Below are positions 33,726 through 43,103 of a stretch of 64,000 bases of DNA, one piece after another. The notes under the pieces were generated by a model. The model did not search any database. It saw nothing but the letters and a program-made list of their open reading frames with translations, and was not told the origin of the DNA. The stretch comes from Pegoplata infirma. Taxonomy: Eukaryota; Arthropoda; Insecta; Diptera; Anthomyiidae. The position numbers and the translations under genes were made by a program. The stretch's first letter is position 1. The number at the start of each line of letters is the position of its first letter. The DNA is taken from assembly GCA_963921195.1 (NCBI GenBank), contig OY992537.1, positions 95,500,736 to 95,564,735 on the forward strand, in the 5' to 3' direction.

Positions 33726-35915
33726 GGTTAGGTTAGGGTGGCGGTGCCAGATGGGCACTCCGCATAGACCAATTGGTCCATAGCGATACCACAAAACTTT
33801 TTCCGCTTATCGATGTAAACTAAATACATTGACCTTCATTACGAATTGTTTCAAGCTCTTCAGGTCTATCCTCGTAATTTCCTCCAAAGTCTCGAACTGT
33901 GAACTTCCTATAATAGATAGTCGAGTTCGTGCCAAAGCCGGGCAGTGACACAGGATGTGTTCAATTGTCTCTTCGACGTCTGGTGTCTCGCACCTTTTAC
34001 AGTTTGCGTCCGTAATAAGATTCATGTTCTTGGCATGTTTTCCGACAAGACAGTGTCCCGTTATTAAACCTGTCAACATACACTCAAAATAATCACTCTG
34101 TTAAATTACAGAGATACTCTGCTGAGCCAGCAGAAAATACCATAGATTTCCAACCAGCAAGATTTTTTGTTATTTTACGAAGAAAACTCTGTAAAATGAT
34201 TTCGATAAAAAAACTGTAAATTTACAGAATTATCTGTAAAATATTGATAAAAGCGACCAGAATTTGACTATTTTATTTACTATTTGATTTCTAATTAATT
34301 TATCTTTCCTTAATGTGCAAGTAGTGTTGACAATTGGAAACTGCCATCGAGTAAATTTACCCGCTTTAATGCTTCCAAAATCTAAATTAACTTTTTTTTT
34401 ATTTTTGTGAAAGTTTTTTTACGAGTACCTCCAATTTTACACGACATCCTTGTAAAATTTACCTGGTTTTATTATTACAGAGCAATAAGTAAAATTACAG
34501 TTGAAATTTTGTATTTTGGTTACGAGAAAAAAAACACAAGTTTTTTATAAAATCTGTATTTTAACAAAAAACTCTGTTTATTATCTGTAAAATAGAGATA
34601 CAAAGTAAAAAGTCAAATTACAGATAAAATTTTGTTTTTCGGTTACAAGAAAATACAAAGTATATTCTTAAAATCTGTATTTCGACAGATAACTTTGTCA
34701 AATATCTGTCGAATTGAGATTACAGTCATTTTACAGAGTTTTTAACAGAGTAATTATTTTGAGTGTACGACATTCTATTCTCGTAAGTAAGTAAGTGTAA
34801 GTAAGTAAGTGTAAGTAAGAATTTAGTTCTTCCTAAATCATAGCGTGGCCATAAAATTCTGCTTATACGACTTGTCCCAAGTTCCTTCCATCTTCGATTT
34901 GCCTTGGCGACAGTAAGAGTATTTCGTTTTAGTTTGAAATGCTGGAGTGGCGGTGAAAGCATTATGGTGGTACCTATGCCATCTGCTCCAAGTTTCGCGA
35001 GTTCATCTGCTTTCTCGTTTCCTTCTATTCCTTCGTGCCCTGGTACCCATAATAAGGTAGCTTCATTATTTAAGCAAAGTTGTTTTAAATTCTCGTAACA
35101 CTTTAAAACCGTTTTCGATTTAATTTGGTAGCTCAAGAGTGCCTTTAGAGCAGCTTGACTATCCACGTAGAAATTAAGGGTGGCACCTTTTTCCTTTGCC
35201 ATATATTCCACAGCTTTTGATATAGCAGCTATCTCAGCCTGAAAGATACTCGAGTCCACGGGTAATTTAAAAGATAAGTGTTGGTCTAGTTCCAGTATCG
35301 TGAAACCAGCTCCAACACCATGCGATTGCTTCGATCCATCAGTAAAGATATTTATTGAGTTCGCAGGAGGGCCCTGCCAGGTCGACCAGAATTCTCGATC
35401 CGGAAATCTAACTTCATATTTCCGGTCGAAAAATAGTTTGGGCACTGTGTAATCAGAGTCAATACGGTCCATATTAGCAATGTTACTGTGTCCAAAGTTG
35501 CGATACTTGAACCAATTTGACTCTTTGAGTCTGAGGCAAGCTTTGTAAGCCTCGCCCTTAGCAAAGAGATCAATTGGTAATAAGTGCAATAAAGTGTCGA
35601 TAGAGTCGGCTGATGTTGTTCTCAAAGCGCCAGTGATACTCCGTCCCATTTGCCGTTGAAGCTTCTGAAACATTTTAAGCGTCACATCCTTTTCGAGTGC
35701 CTTATGCCAGACTAAAACTCCATAGAGTAAGATTGGTCTTACGATTGAAGTATAAATCCAGTAAGTGACTTTAGGTTCTAGACCCCAGGTACTGCCGAAC
35801 ATTTTCTTACACGCGTAATACGCGTTGTTTGCCTTTTTTACTCTTTCTTCAGAGTTCTTGTTCCAGAACAGCTTACTGTCCAAGAACACTCCAAGAAATT
35901 TGGCATGCGGTGAGG
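33726..35915 (-). pseudogene. RNase-H-type non-LTR retrotransposon (second lineage), 5'-truncated
   Basis: Bounded by an exact 13-bp TSD GTTAGGGTTAATA (33,713-33,725; 35,916-35,928). A long frame (34,726-35,889, last codons from the MITE) covers the RT thumb (IVRPILLYGVLVWHKALE) and an RNase H domain whose four acidic residues are all present: D184 (FTDGS), E219 (FQAEIAAI), D243 (YVDSQAAL) and D295 (GNEKADELAKL). The 5' end starts at HAKFLGVFLD, so the RT catalytic domain is absent. Downstream of the MITE (34,081-34,765) the frame ITGHCLVGKHAKNM, CKRCETPDVEETIEHILCHC continues (33,807-34,079), but a TTACTTAC expansion just before the MITE shifts the frame. It is younger than the other retrotransposon family here, judged by the open RNase H frame, but it is not active. 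Confidence 0.9.
34081..34765. mobile_element. 685-bp MITE (CACTCAAAATAATCACTCTG), TA TSD, copy 1
   Basis: Inverted ends CACTCAAAATAATCACTCTG / CTGTTAAAAACTCTGTAAAA with TA on both sides (34,079-34,080; 34,766-34,767). By eye it is the same as the 685-bp copy at 46,020-46,704. It interrupts the retrotransposon. Confidence 0.9.
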
Positions 35916-37466
35916 GTTAGGGTTAATATCTACCAATTTATTTTTTTGGAGCACCATATAAAATAAATCAGAGCCAAAAAATTAAAGGCGCAATTTTAAA
36001 AATTTAAAAAAAAAATAGAAAGAATTGTGATCACATCTCGAATTATGACTTAAAAGTTGCATAATTTAGAGTAGAATTTTTATAGTTTTTTACAAAAAAA
36101 TCGAAGGTTTCGGACGTTTTTAAAAAGTCGGCTTTAATTTTTAAACGTCAAAAAATAAGTGATAATTACTTCGAATAATTTTTTCATATTTTTTTTCTAA
36201 AACTACATTTAAATACCAACAAAACGTTGTCCAAATTTTCTTAAAATAGCTATATTTTTTAATGGTCAAAAATAATAAAAAATTTCAGTTTTTTAATTTT
36301 TTTTGAGAAAATCACCATTTTGAAAAATTGATTACTCAACACGCATCTTAAAATAAAAGGCTGAAAATTGGTGTCCAAGTTTCATTTAATAAGTACTAAA
36401 ACGTATCCAAAAATAAAATAAATCGAAAGGGGTCGGGTCAAAAAGTGAGTGATTTGGCTTGGAATGCCCCATATATACTTTATGGGGTCCCAGACCGATA
36501 TTTCGATGAGTTACAAAAGGAATGACAAACTTATATATACCCACTATCACTAAGTGGAGGGTATAAAAACACATGATGATGATGGTATGAAATTATTATA
36601 ATAATAAACAAAAATATTTATAAACTGGGATAAAATAATTTTTCTTTATCAAACCACAACCCCAAGTATTAAAATAATTCTATGAAATCATTCGATCACA
36701 AATTATTTATAACCATGTTCCTGATTTCGAATTCCTATAAAACTCCTGGAATATGTATTAAATTCAACAGTCTACGAGATACTTTCAAGCTGTATTAAAT
36801 TAGTTCATAAAAATATAAAAAAATTAATTTACTTCAAGTCGTATTTGTACTTGGTTGTATCCTTGCCGGCATAATGGCGGAACCAACTTCTGCTGGAAAT
36901 GGTGGAAATGGTGGGGTAGCTGGTAAAGGTGGAAATGGTGTAAGTATTTTAATGGGATTTAATTGTTTAGTTATGCATTAAAAATTGAATAATTTTATTT
37001 TATTAAAAAAATTTTAAATATTTTTTTTTTAACTGAAAATATAAAATTTATTGTTCGAAAAAACAATTGTTAATGGTAAATTTTCAAATTTCAAAATTCA
37101 ACCTCAGAATTTTTTTTCTGCATTCCCAGGTAAAAATAGTCACATATGAACACATATGAGGATATATGGATGCATATGCGAACATATATGAATCATGTAT
37201 GAACACATATGCACATGTTCGGTACATATGATAGCATGTATGGAATTATACATCCATACAACGAGCGAATATATAGTACTGTTTGATGTCATATATGGAA
37301 ATATTTGCGGTTAATTCGCAAAAACTAATGGGAAGTGTGGTATTTTTTTTTAAATAAAGTATTTGTAAAACACAATGCTCTTTTGGAATTGCATAATTTG
37401 CAAGATCTCATCTTGAATGTTTTCTTAGTTCCTTTTCAAATTTGTTGGTTTTGAAAGTTAACAAAA

Positions 37467-37874
37467 CCCAGCAAAACCTTAAAAATGGTAACGGGTATGT
37501 AATGCATTACCATAACCATGGCTATGCAATAATGCATAGCAAAAAAATGCAAACATATGAATTTTTTTCTACCGTTAACCATATGCATTACTTTTTAGTA
37601 TATTTCATGCATTACGTTTTACGCACTCATTATTTTGAGCCTAACCCCAAATGGTCTTATATCTAATGGTAATAGATTAATTGATGATATACAGAATTCA
37701 TGATTTTTTTGGGGGGATGACCCCAAAATAATGGGTAAAAATTACGTAATGCATGGAAAATACAAAAAAATAATGCATATAGTAAGCCGTAGTGAAAAAA
37801 TAATACATATTTTTGGCTATGCATTTCATGATAATGCATTACATAACCATTACCATTTTTAAGGTTTTTCTGGA
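37467..37874. mobile_element. CCCAGCAAAA MITE nested in the intron element
   Basis: Ends CCCAGCAAAACCTTAAAAAT and (inverted) TCCAGAAAAACCTTAAAAAT, TAATGCATTAC-type interior, apparent AA duplication. The last base of the right end is A instead of G. It is related to 15,096 and 51,639. Confidence 0.7.
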
Positions 37875-37999
37875 AATGCAATAGAAAACTTTTCATTTTC
37901 TCAAATTGCATTTCATATGCTTCGTTTTATTTGTTTTAGTTTTGAAAGTTTCTAAATTATTTGATTTGATGCAAACTTCAAAACAAAAATGTCATAATT

Positions 38000-38311
38000 T
38001 TATTTTTCCTTTTTTGTACATTTTTTTTTCAAGAATTCTTTTAGTTTGATTTTACAAAAATATTTTAAATAAGCCAATTCGTTCTGGAATATAAAATGTG
38101 ATTTGTCCAAGTAAGTAAGAAAACATTTTCTTATATTAATATCGTTGTTAATTTTGTATGTCCTGTAATCTCTTCTTTCTTTTCCAGAAATATTAAAATC
38201 AAGTTGTTCTTCGATGGTTGTGGGCAACAAAGAACGTTCTTTATCATTTAAATCAAGAAAACCCTCTTTAACTAAACCTTTTTGAAGAAGATTTTTGATG
38301 TTACATAAGGG
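38000..38311 (-). CDS. Unidentified 103-codon open frame inside the intron element
   Basis: A frame open from just after a TAA (38,312-38,314) to TAA at 38,000 reads in a protein-like manner, unlike the A/T translations around it: GLVKEGFLDLNDKERSLLPT, TIEEQLDFNIS, KERRDYRTYKINNDINIRK, CFLTYLDKSHFIFQNELAYL, ending Lys-rich. The first ATG-started version begins at 38,230. I recognise no family. It could be a remnant exon of the transposase of the CCC element group or a captured host exon. No splice sites were convincingly placed. Confidence 0.3.
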   Translation of the reverse strand, partial: PLCNIKNLLQKGLVKEGFLDLNDKERSLLPTTIEEQLDFNISGKERRDYRTYKINNDINIRKCFLTYLDKSHFIFQNELAYLKYFCKIKLKEFLKKKCTKKEK

Positions 38312-39068
38312 TTATATAGTCGCAACAAAATGTAGACTTTTTCGAATAATGGATTTTCGAATAATGGATTAAAATCGGAATATTTCGATAAAAACGACGT
38401 TTTTTTTGGATTATATAAACAGAAAGCCTGATGTTGGAGAGCAAATCGTATTCAACGCACCGCTAGTTATTAGAATAGAAGAGCTTAGAATAATTGTCTG
38501 ATATTTTTCGGTTCCAACACATAAATTAAACAATGTTTTTAACAGTGTTTTCTTATAATTTCTTCTTTATTATTTTTTTAAATAAAATATCAAAATTAGT
38601 AATAAAAGTGTTTTTTAATGACAAGGAAATACGAATTACTGAAATGTATGAAAACATATGAATGAAAATATGTGATCAAATATGAACACGTATGATCATA
38701 TATGTACATATTACCTCAATTTTCGTCCATGAACATGTATGGATGATCATATGTGTTCATATGTGTGCATATGTGACTATTTCTAACCGGGTTACTAAAA
38801 TTTGTTACTCAAGTCTAAATATAATTGATTTCAATGCTTATTTAGGTGAAAAAATAATGGAAAGTATCTTTCTTTTTTAGGGTAATGTTATAGTTAATGT
38901 TCTACCAGCACCTCCAGCACATTCAGCTCGACACTAACTTGATGATTCTTCAAATTATATTTTACATGTTTTTAATCCAAAAAATTGAATTTTTTTTTGT
39001 TTACAAAAATTACTAAAAAGTGTTTTACTTAAAATACATTTTTTTCCAGTCAAAATTTTCCAAAAATA

Positions 39069-40530
39069 AACAAGTAAAAAATGCAAAATTTGGCCTTGCC
39101 TAATGTATTAACACCCTCCTTAATTGTATTAATACCCTACACAATTTCAAAAAGATTATTGCAAAAAACTTTGTTTAAAAGAAAATTAATTTTTAATTTT
39201 TTTTTTTTTTAAATCCCGCGAAAAAAAATTTTTTGATAAAAAAATCCGTGTTTATTTTATTTTTTGTCAAGAATTATGTTCGTACTTGTTTAAATACCAT
39301 TCGGGGTTCAATTATGTTCACATATGTCAATCAGCAGCCGAATTAAAGCATTTTGTATTTTTAGGTTATGATGAATGTACCAAAATTTTTGAGGTGTTCT
39401 TACATTTTCGTTCATAACTTTTGAACCGCTAAACCGATATCGCTAAAATGCAATACTAAAATGCTCAGGAGAACTTACATTTTCGTTCATAACTTTTGAA
39501 CCGCTGAACCGATATCGCTGACATGCAATAAGTACTAAAATGCTCAGGAGAAATTCCAATAAATATGTTAAGTTTCAGTCATCTCCGTGTAATATTTTGG
39601 CCGTGATCACCATTTCCAAAGACAGACGGACATCGCTAGAATGCACTATGGTTCCAAATGCATTTTTTTTGGCAGAAATTAAAAAAACAAAAATTTACAA
39701 ATTTCCAAAAGCTTATACAGTTTCTCAATGGCAACACTCCAAGCCATTAAGAAAGTATGATGAAAAAAATTTTATGGCAATACTGTCTGTCTGCCAGGGT
39801 TTCAAAGTTGATAGTTTTAAGGCGTATTATTAAATCGGGATTAAAACCATATTACAATTATACTAACAGCAAATGGGAAAAAATTAAATTATAAAAAGGC
39901 TAAAAAGGAAAATTGAAGCCCAAGGAAAGTAGTTCTTGTTAAAAAACTCCAATTTGTAATTCCATGCATCTTTGGCGTTATTCTTGGGGGTTGCGGTTTT
40001 AAGGATTTTGAAGCCAAAATAGCCTATATCTTTCGTGGACAAAAAGTTGTGTTTGGGCACGAACTTGCATGAGTCTTCAAATGTGAAAGTGTTTTCTAGA
40101 TGGTCTATTTAATACTAAAATTAACACCTAGCCAGCATTTTTCGGCAAACTCTCACAATTGCCATTTGAGTTTAGCACAAATTTCGGCAAAATTTTCGGT
40201 TTTTTGCGAGACAAATCTTTAATTTTTTTTAACTATAATTTTTTTGGCTTTAGCCAAGCTAACTGACTACTAGAAATATATTATGGTTGATAATTTTTTT
40301 TTTCCAAAAAAAAAAAAAAAAAATTTTCAAAAAAAATTTGCGAAATTTTTTTTTTTTTTTTTAAAAATTTTTTTTTTGAAAATCGTTTTTTAATTGCGTA
40401 AAGAGATAAAAACCCATTCCAGATTAAAAACTAGCGACTTTGCTTCATTTTTGGAATTAATGCCAAAAAAAATTGATTTGGGACCATTGTGGAATGTCTT
40501 CAAATCGATCAGGGATCAATTTTATATATG
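39069..40530 (-). mobile_element. DINE-1-like relic, type A (A4), split by a Transib-like element
   Basis: Counterpart of A2 in unit 2. It contains a local tandem duplication of about 70 bp (ACATTTTCGTTCATAACTTT at 39,411 and again at about 39,476). It ends, like A2, at TTTATATATGGACAATT. Confidence 0.8.
39644..40491. mobile_element. Transib-like non-autonomous element, 848 bp
   Basis: Ends CACTATGGTTCCAAATGCAT and (inverted) CACAATGGTCCCAAATCAAT, 5-bp TSD GAATG (39,639-39,643; 40,492-40,496). Copy A2 in unit 1 gives the empty site CTAGAATGTCTTAAAATCG at about 30,317-30,335. The first eight bases fit the CACWATGG-type end I recall for Transib elements. No transposase. Confidence 0.8.
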
Positions 40531-41332
40531 GACAATTTTCATTAACTTTTAATACTTGTGATATTCTCTTAATTTCGCAATAACTTTTTTATTTGTAAAT
40601 GAGGTGGTACCTGTGAATGTAGATAAGTTAAGAAAACCTTAAAGAGTAATTGTGCAAAGGCACAGCGCAAACGGTCTCATTAGTTCATGGTAAGGAATGT
40701 TCAAAGTTAAAAAAATCGAAAAAAATCGCTTGATACACTCACGAAATTTTTCGTCCAAAGTTTCATATTTTTGGGTGCATTAAAGTTATTACTCCAAAAT
40801 TAATATCGCTTAATCAGTAGACTTGGGCAATTGTTCGGTGTAATTTCAAAATTCAGATGCACATGGTAAAATCCCTTGTAAATGCGCATAATTTGAGCTT
40901 GATTCGAGTGACGTACTCTAGAGTTTCTGTTTCGGTTAAAACCGTAACCGAAACCGCGGTTACTGAAGCCAAAAACCGAACCCGAAACCGACCCATATAT
41001 TTTCGGTTATCCGCTTTTTAATAATAGAATAGATTTTTTATATTTTTTTTTATATACACAAACATTAATTTAAAAAAAAAAAACATTTTTTTTTTTTGTT
41101 TTAAATTAAATTTTGACTGTAAAAAACTTATTTGCCCTTTTTATTATGAATATAGCTTAAAGGGTCTCTTAATTTTTTTGAGATTCAAAATGGGAAAATT
41201 TTAGCATAACTATGAATGGGCAAGCACTATAGGTAGGCGATATATAACTGTCAATATCCATGAATCCAAGACAACTTTTCCAATTTTGAGTTTAGACTTA
41301 TTTTTGGTTTACGAAATTCGAAAAAAACAACA

Positions 41333-41779
41333 ACTACACCATTTACAGATGTAATTCGTAAAAGATCAATTGTAATTCGAAGATTCTACTTGTAATTCGA
41401 AGATTCCATTTGTAATTCGAAGATTCCATTTGTAATTCGAAAATTCCATTTGTAATTCGAAGATTCCATTTGTAATTCGAATACTCCAATTGTAATTCGA
41501 AGATTCCATTTGTAATTCGAAGATTCCAATTGTAATTCGAAAAATATGAACTGAATTTCCATTAATATTTTTCGAATTACAATTGGAATCTTCGAATTAC
41601 AAATGGAATCTTCGAATTACAAATAGAATCTTCGAATTACAAGTATAATCTTCGAATTACAAATGGAATTTTCGAATTACAAATGGAATCTTTGAATTAC
41701 AAATGGAATCTTCGAATTACAAATAGAATCTTCGAATTACAATTGATCTTTTTCGAATTACATGTGTAAATGGTGTAGT
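41333..41779. repeat. Palindromic array of a 20-bp unit
   Basis: Terminal ACTACACCATTTACA is inverted at the right end. Between them about nine units of TTGTAATTCGAAGATTCCAT run rightward and then about nine inverted units (AATCTTCGAATTACAAATGG) follow, with the centre near 41,555. The structure is an inverted minisatellite with its own TIRs. Element F1 lacks it. Confidence 0.85.
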
Positions 41780-41846
41780 GGAGACAAATTTTAGAAATTT
41801 GAAGTTTCAGATAACTTTATTGTAAGATTGGTTGTCTTATGCCTTT

Positions 41847-42005
41847 ATGATACTTGCTTGTTTCAAGTTACTTGTTGCTGCATTTATTAGGGTTTTTCTA
41901 TGGGAATTTCGATAAATTCAAAATGTTTGGTTTAAGTTATCGAAATTTTTATAGAAAAACCCTAATAAATGCAGCAACAAGTAACTTGAAACAAGCAAGT
42001 ATCAT
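41847..42005 (+). repeat. Hairpin with 69-nt arms and 21-nt loop
   Basis: Left arm 41,847-41,915 (ATGATACTTGCTTGTTTCAA...) and right arm 41,937-42,005 pair fully except for three adjacent GGG/TTT positions that become G:U pairs in a plus-strand RNA. F1 lacks the insert. It may be a tiny foldback element or a hairpin RNA locus; expression is unknown. Confidence 0.8.
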
Positions 42006-42469
42006 ACGCACTTTAATAAAAAATACTGTTTATAATGGCAAATTTAAAATCTTTTTAATTTAAAACTTTTGCTTAACTATTAAGATAAGTTAAGTGTTTA
42101 TATCCAGTTGAAGAAGTATCCAGTTTTGAAGTTAAGAAACCACTGGATCTTTGGAAGATGCCTTGAATTCTTTTGTTTACAAGACATTAGCGGAAGCTAA
42201 ACCAAAATGGGAATTTAAACTAAATTCGATTCTAATAAAAATCTATATTAAAATGAAGTTTTTCCACGGGAATAAAATTTTTACTGATAACCGAAAATAA
42301 CCGAAACCGGTCGGTTATTCAATTTTTTATAACCGTAACCGCGGTTACTAAATTTATCGGTTATTCAGAAACTCTAACGTACTCAGAATGGTTACGAAGC
42401 TGCAGCTCTCCAAATATGGGAAGATAAAACGTGAATTTTTGAAAAAATCTGTGAAAAAGTCTGCTCACT

Positions 42470-43080
42470 TCTGCCCTTCTGATTAAGTGAAGGCCAAATC
42501 TGTCGTGTTGTCCCACACGTCCAATTGCTCATCTTTAAATAGTCTCCGTCGGGAAATAAAGCCGTAGATTTTGCTTGCAAGTTTCTAGAGGCATACCAAC
42601 ACATTCCAATTCTGTTGGAACCTGTTAGGTAGTTCTCATTCTTGCGAGTTCATTGGCTTCGCAATTCTCTGGAATGTCTCTGTGCCCTGGGACCCATACG
42701 TCAAACTGCTTGGCAATCTCATTTAAAGACGTGCGGCAGTAACGAGCAGATCTTGTTTTCAGAAACATTGACTACAGGGACTTGACTGTCGGAATATATG
42801 TTGACTGCTGATGTAGACAATACAGTGCAGCTCAACCGGTCAGCCACTTCCTTTATTGCCAGGGTCTCTGCCTGGTAAACACTACAATGATCCGGCAATC
42901 TACGAGCCAGGCTCAACCCAAGCTCCTCCGAATAGACTCCAAAGCCCACTTGTTAGTGCAGCCTCGATCCATAAGTGTACAAATTTAAGGCGGAATTCCC
43001 CTCGTCTAAGACTCCCTGGATGGTATCATAGTGGTAAACTGACGCTCAAAAAGGCTCATTGAGGAAGAGGAGTACAGTCC
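42470..43080 (-). pseudogene. RNase-H-type non-LTR fragment (same family as 22,181)
   Basis: Contains GFGVYSEELGLSLARRLPDH, YQAETLAIKEVADRL and NIYSDSQ (about 42,790-42,949), followed by WVPGH-like DNA and the segment matching 22,600-22,640. The RNase H domain is frameshifted just after SDSQ. Only this internal part is kept, with no clear element ends. Confidence 0.75.
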
Positions 43081-43103
43081 ACATTTTGTGGCATTGTTAT
43101 TTT

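Larger units (their letters stand above)
31379..36470. mobile_element. 5.09-kb foldback (GGGGCATTTCA ends) with nested insertions
   Basis: Terminal GGGGCATTTCAGGCCAAATC is inverted at the right as GATTTGGCTTGGAATGCCCC. The arms match piecewise to a centre near 32,830 (for example CAGCCAAGTTATTACAACTT at about 32,630 against its inverse at about 33,040). The left arm carries a TAA-flanked MITE (31,782-32,252). The right arm carries another (33,208-33,599) and a retrotransposon (33,726-35,915). Flanks are DINE ATATAT. Its ends resemble those of the palindrome at 26,971-28,920 (GGGGCATTyCA) but the interior is different. Confidence 0.85.
30849..36567 (-). mobile_element. DINE-1-like relic, type A (A3), split by a 5.09-kb foldback
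   Basis: Complete at both ends: minus-strand 5' TATACCCTCCACTTAGTGAT at 36,567, and 3' hairpin TTCGGCAAGGCCGAA with TTTAACTTTTTTACTTGTT at 30,849-30,885. It is interrupted at ATATAT (31,378/36,471), the same position as the palindrome in A1. The 62-codon frame 30,998-31,186 is DINE sequence seen in other copies, not a gene. Confidence 0.85.
37135..38791. mobile_element. 1.66-kb CCC...GGG element in intron of copy 2, 2-bp TSD (TT)
   Basis: Ends CCCAGGTAAAAATAGTCACA and (inverted) CCCGGTTAGAAATAGTCACA, with CATATG-rich subterminal arms on both sides. Copy 1 has the empty site CTGCATTACTAAAA (about 29,549-29,563); here CTGCATT is followed by the element and then TTACTAAAA, so TT is duplicated (37,133-37,134; 38,792-38,793). 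It carries a nested CCCAGCAAAA MITE and an unidentified 103-codon frame. Confidence 0.9.
36823..38937 (+). pseudogene. Peptide gene copy 2: start codon lost, intron enlarged
   Basis: Exon 1 36,823-36,939, intron 36,940-38,880, exon 2 38,881-38,937. Frame, splice sites and stop match copy 1, but the first codon is ATT, codon 2 is AAT, and the next in-frame ATG is codon 18 (36,874), which would delete the signal peptide. Other replacements: S12C, I22T, D29N, F33A, D38N, T43I, I46V; the only silent change is at codon 13. TATA box and start region are kept; AATAAA has become AATACA. The intron contains a 1,657-bp element whose empty site is in copy 1. It is probably a pseudogene, unless a non-AUG or upstream start is used. 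Confidence 0.8.
30517..40752 (+). repeat. Tandem duplication unit 2 (carries peptide gene copy 2)
   Basis: Same gene order as unit 1 but expanded to 10.2 kb by a 5.09-kb foldback in DINE A3, a 1.66-kb element in the peptide-gene intron and an 848-bp Transib-like element in DINE A4. After subtracting these it is close to the size of unit 1 without its own insertions. Confidence 0.85.
40919..42376. mobile_element. hAT-like element, TAGAGTTTCTG family, copy F2
   Basis: Starts TAGAGTTTCTGTTTCGGTTA, ends CAGAAACTCTA, exact 8-bp TSD ACGTACTC (40,911-40,918; 42,377-42,384). Compared with F1 (6,835-7,520) it carries two extra insertions: the 20-bp palindromic array and the hairpin at 41,847-42,005. 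Confidence 0.9.

Noticed and set aside
33713..33740. TTAGGG-like and TTAGG-like repeats considered as telomeric
   Set aside because: Only one or two units, explained by the target duplication and the AACCTAACC-type 3' ends of the retrotransposons.
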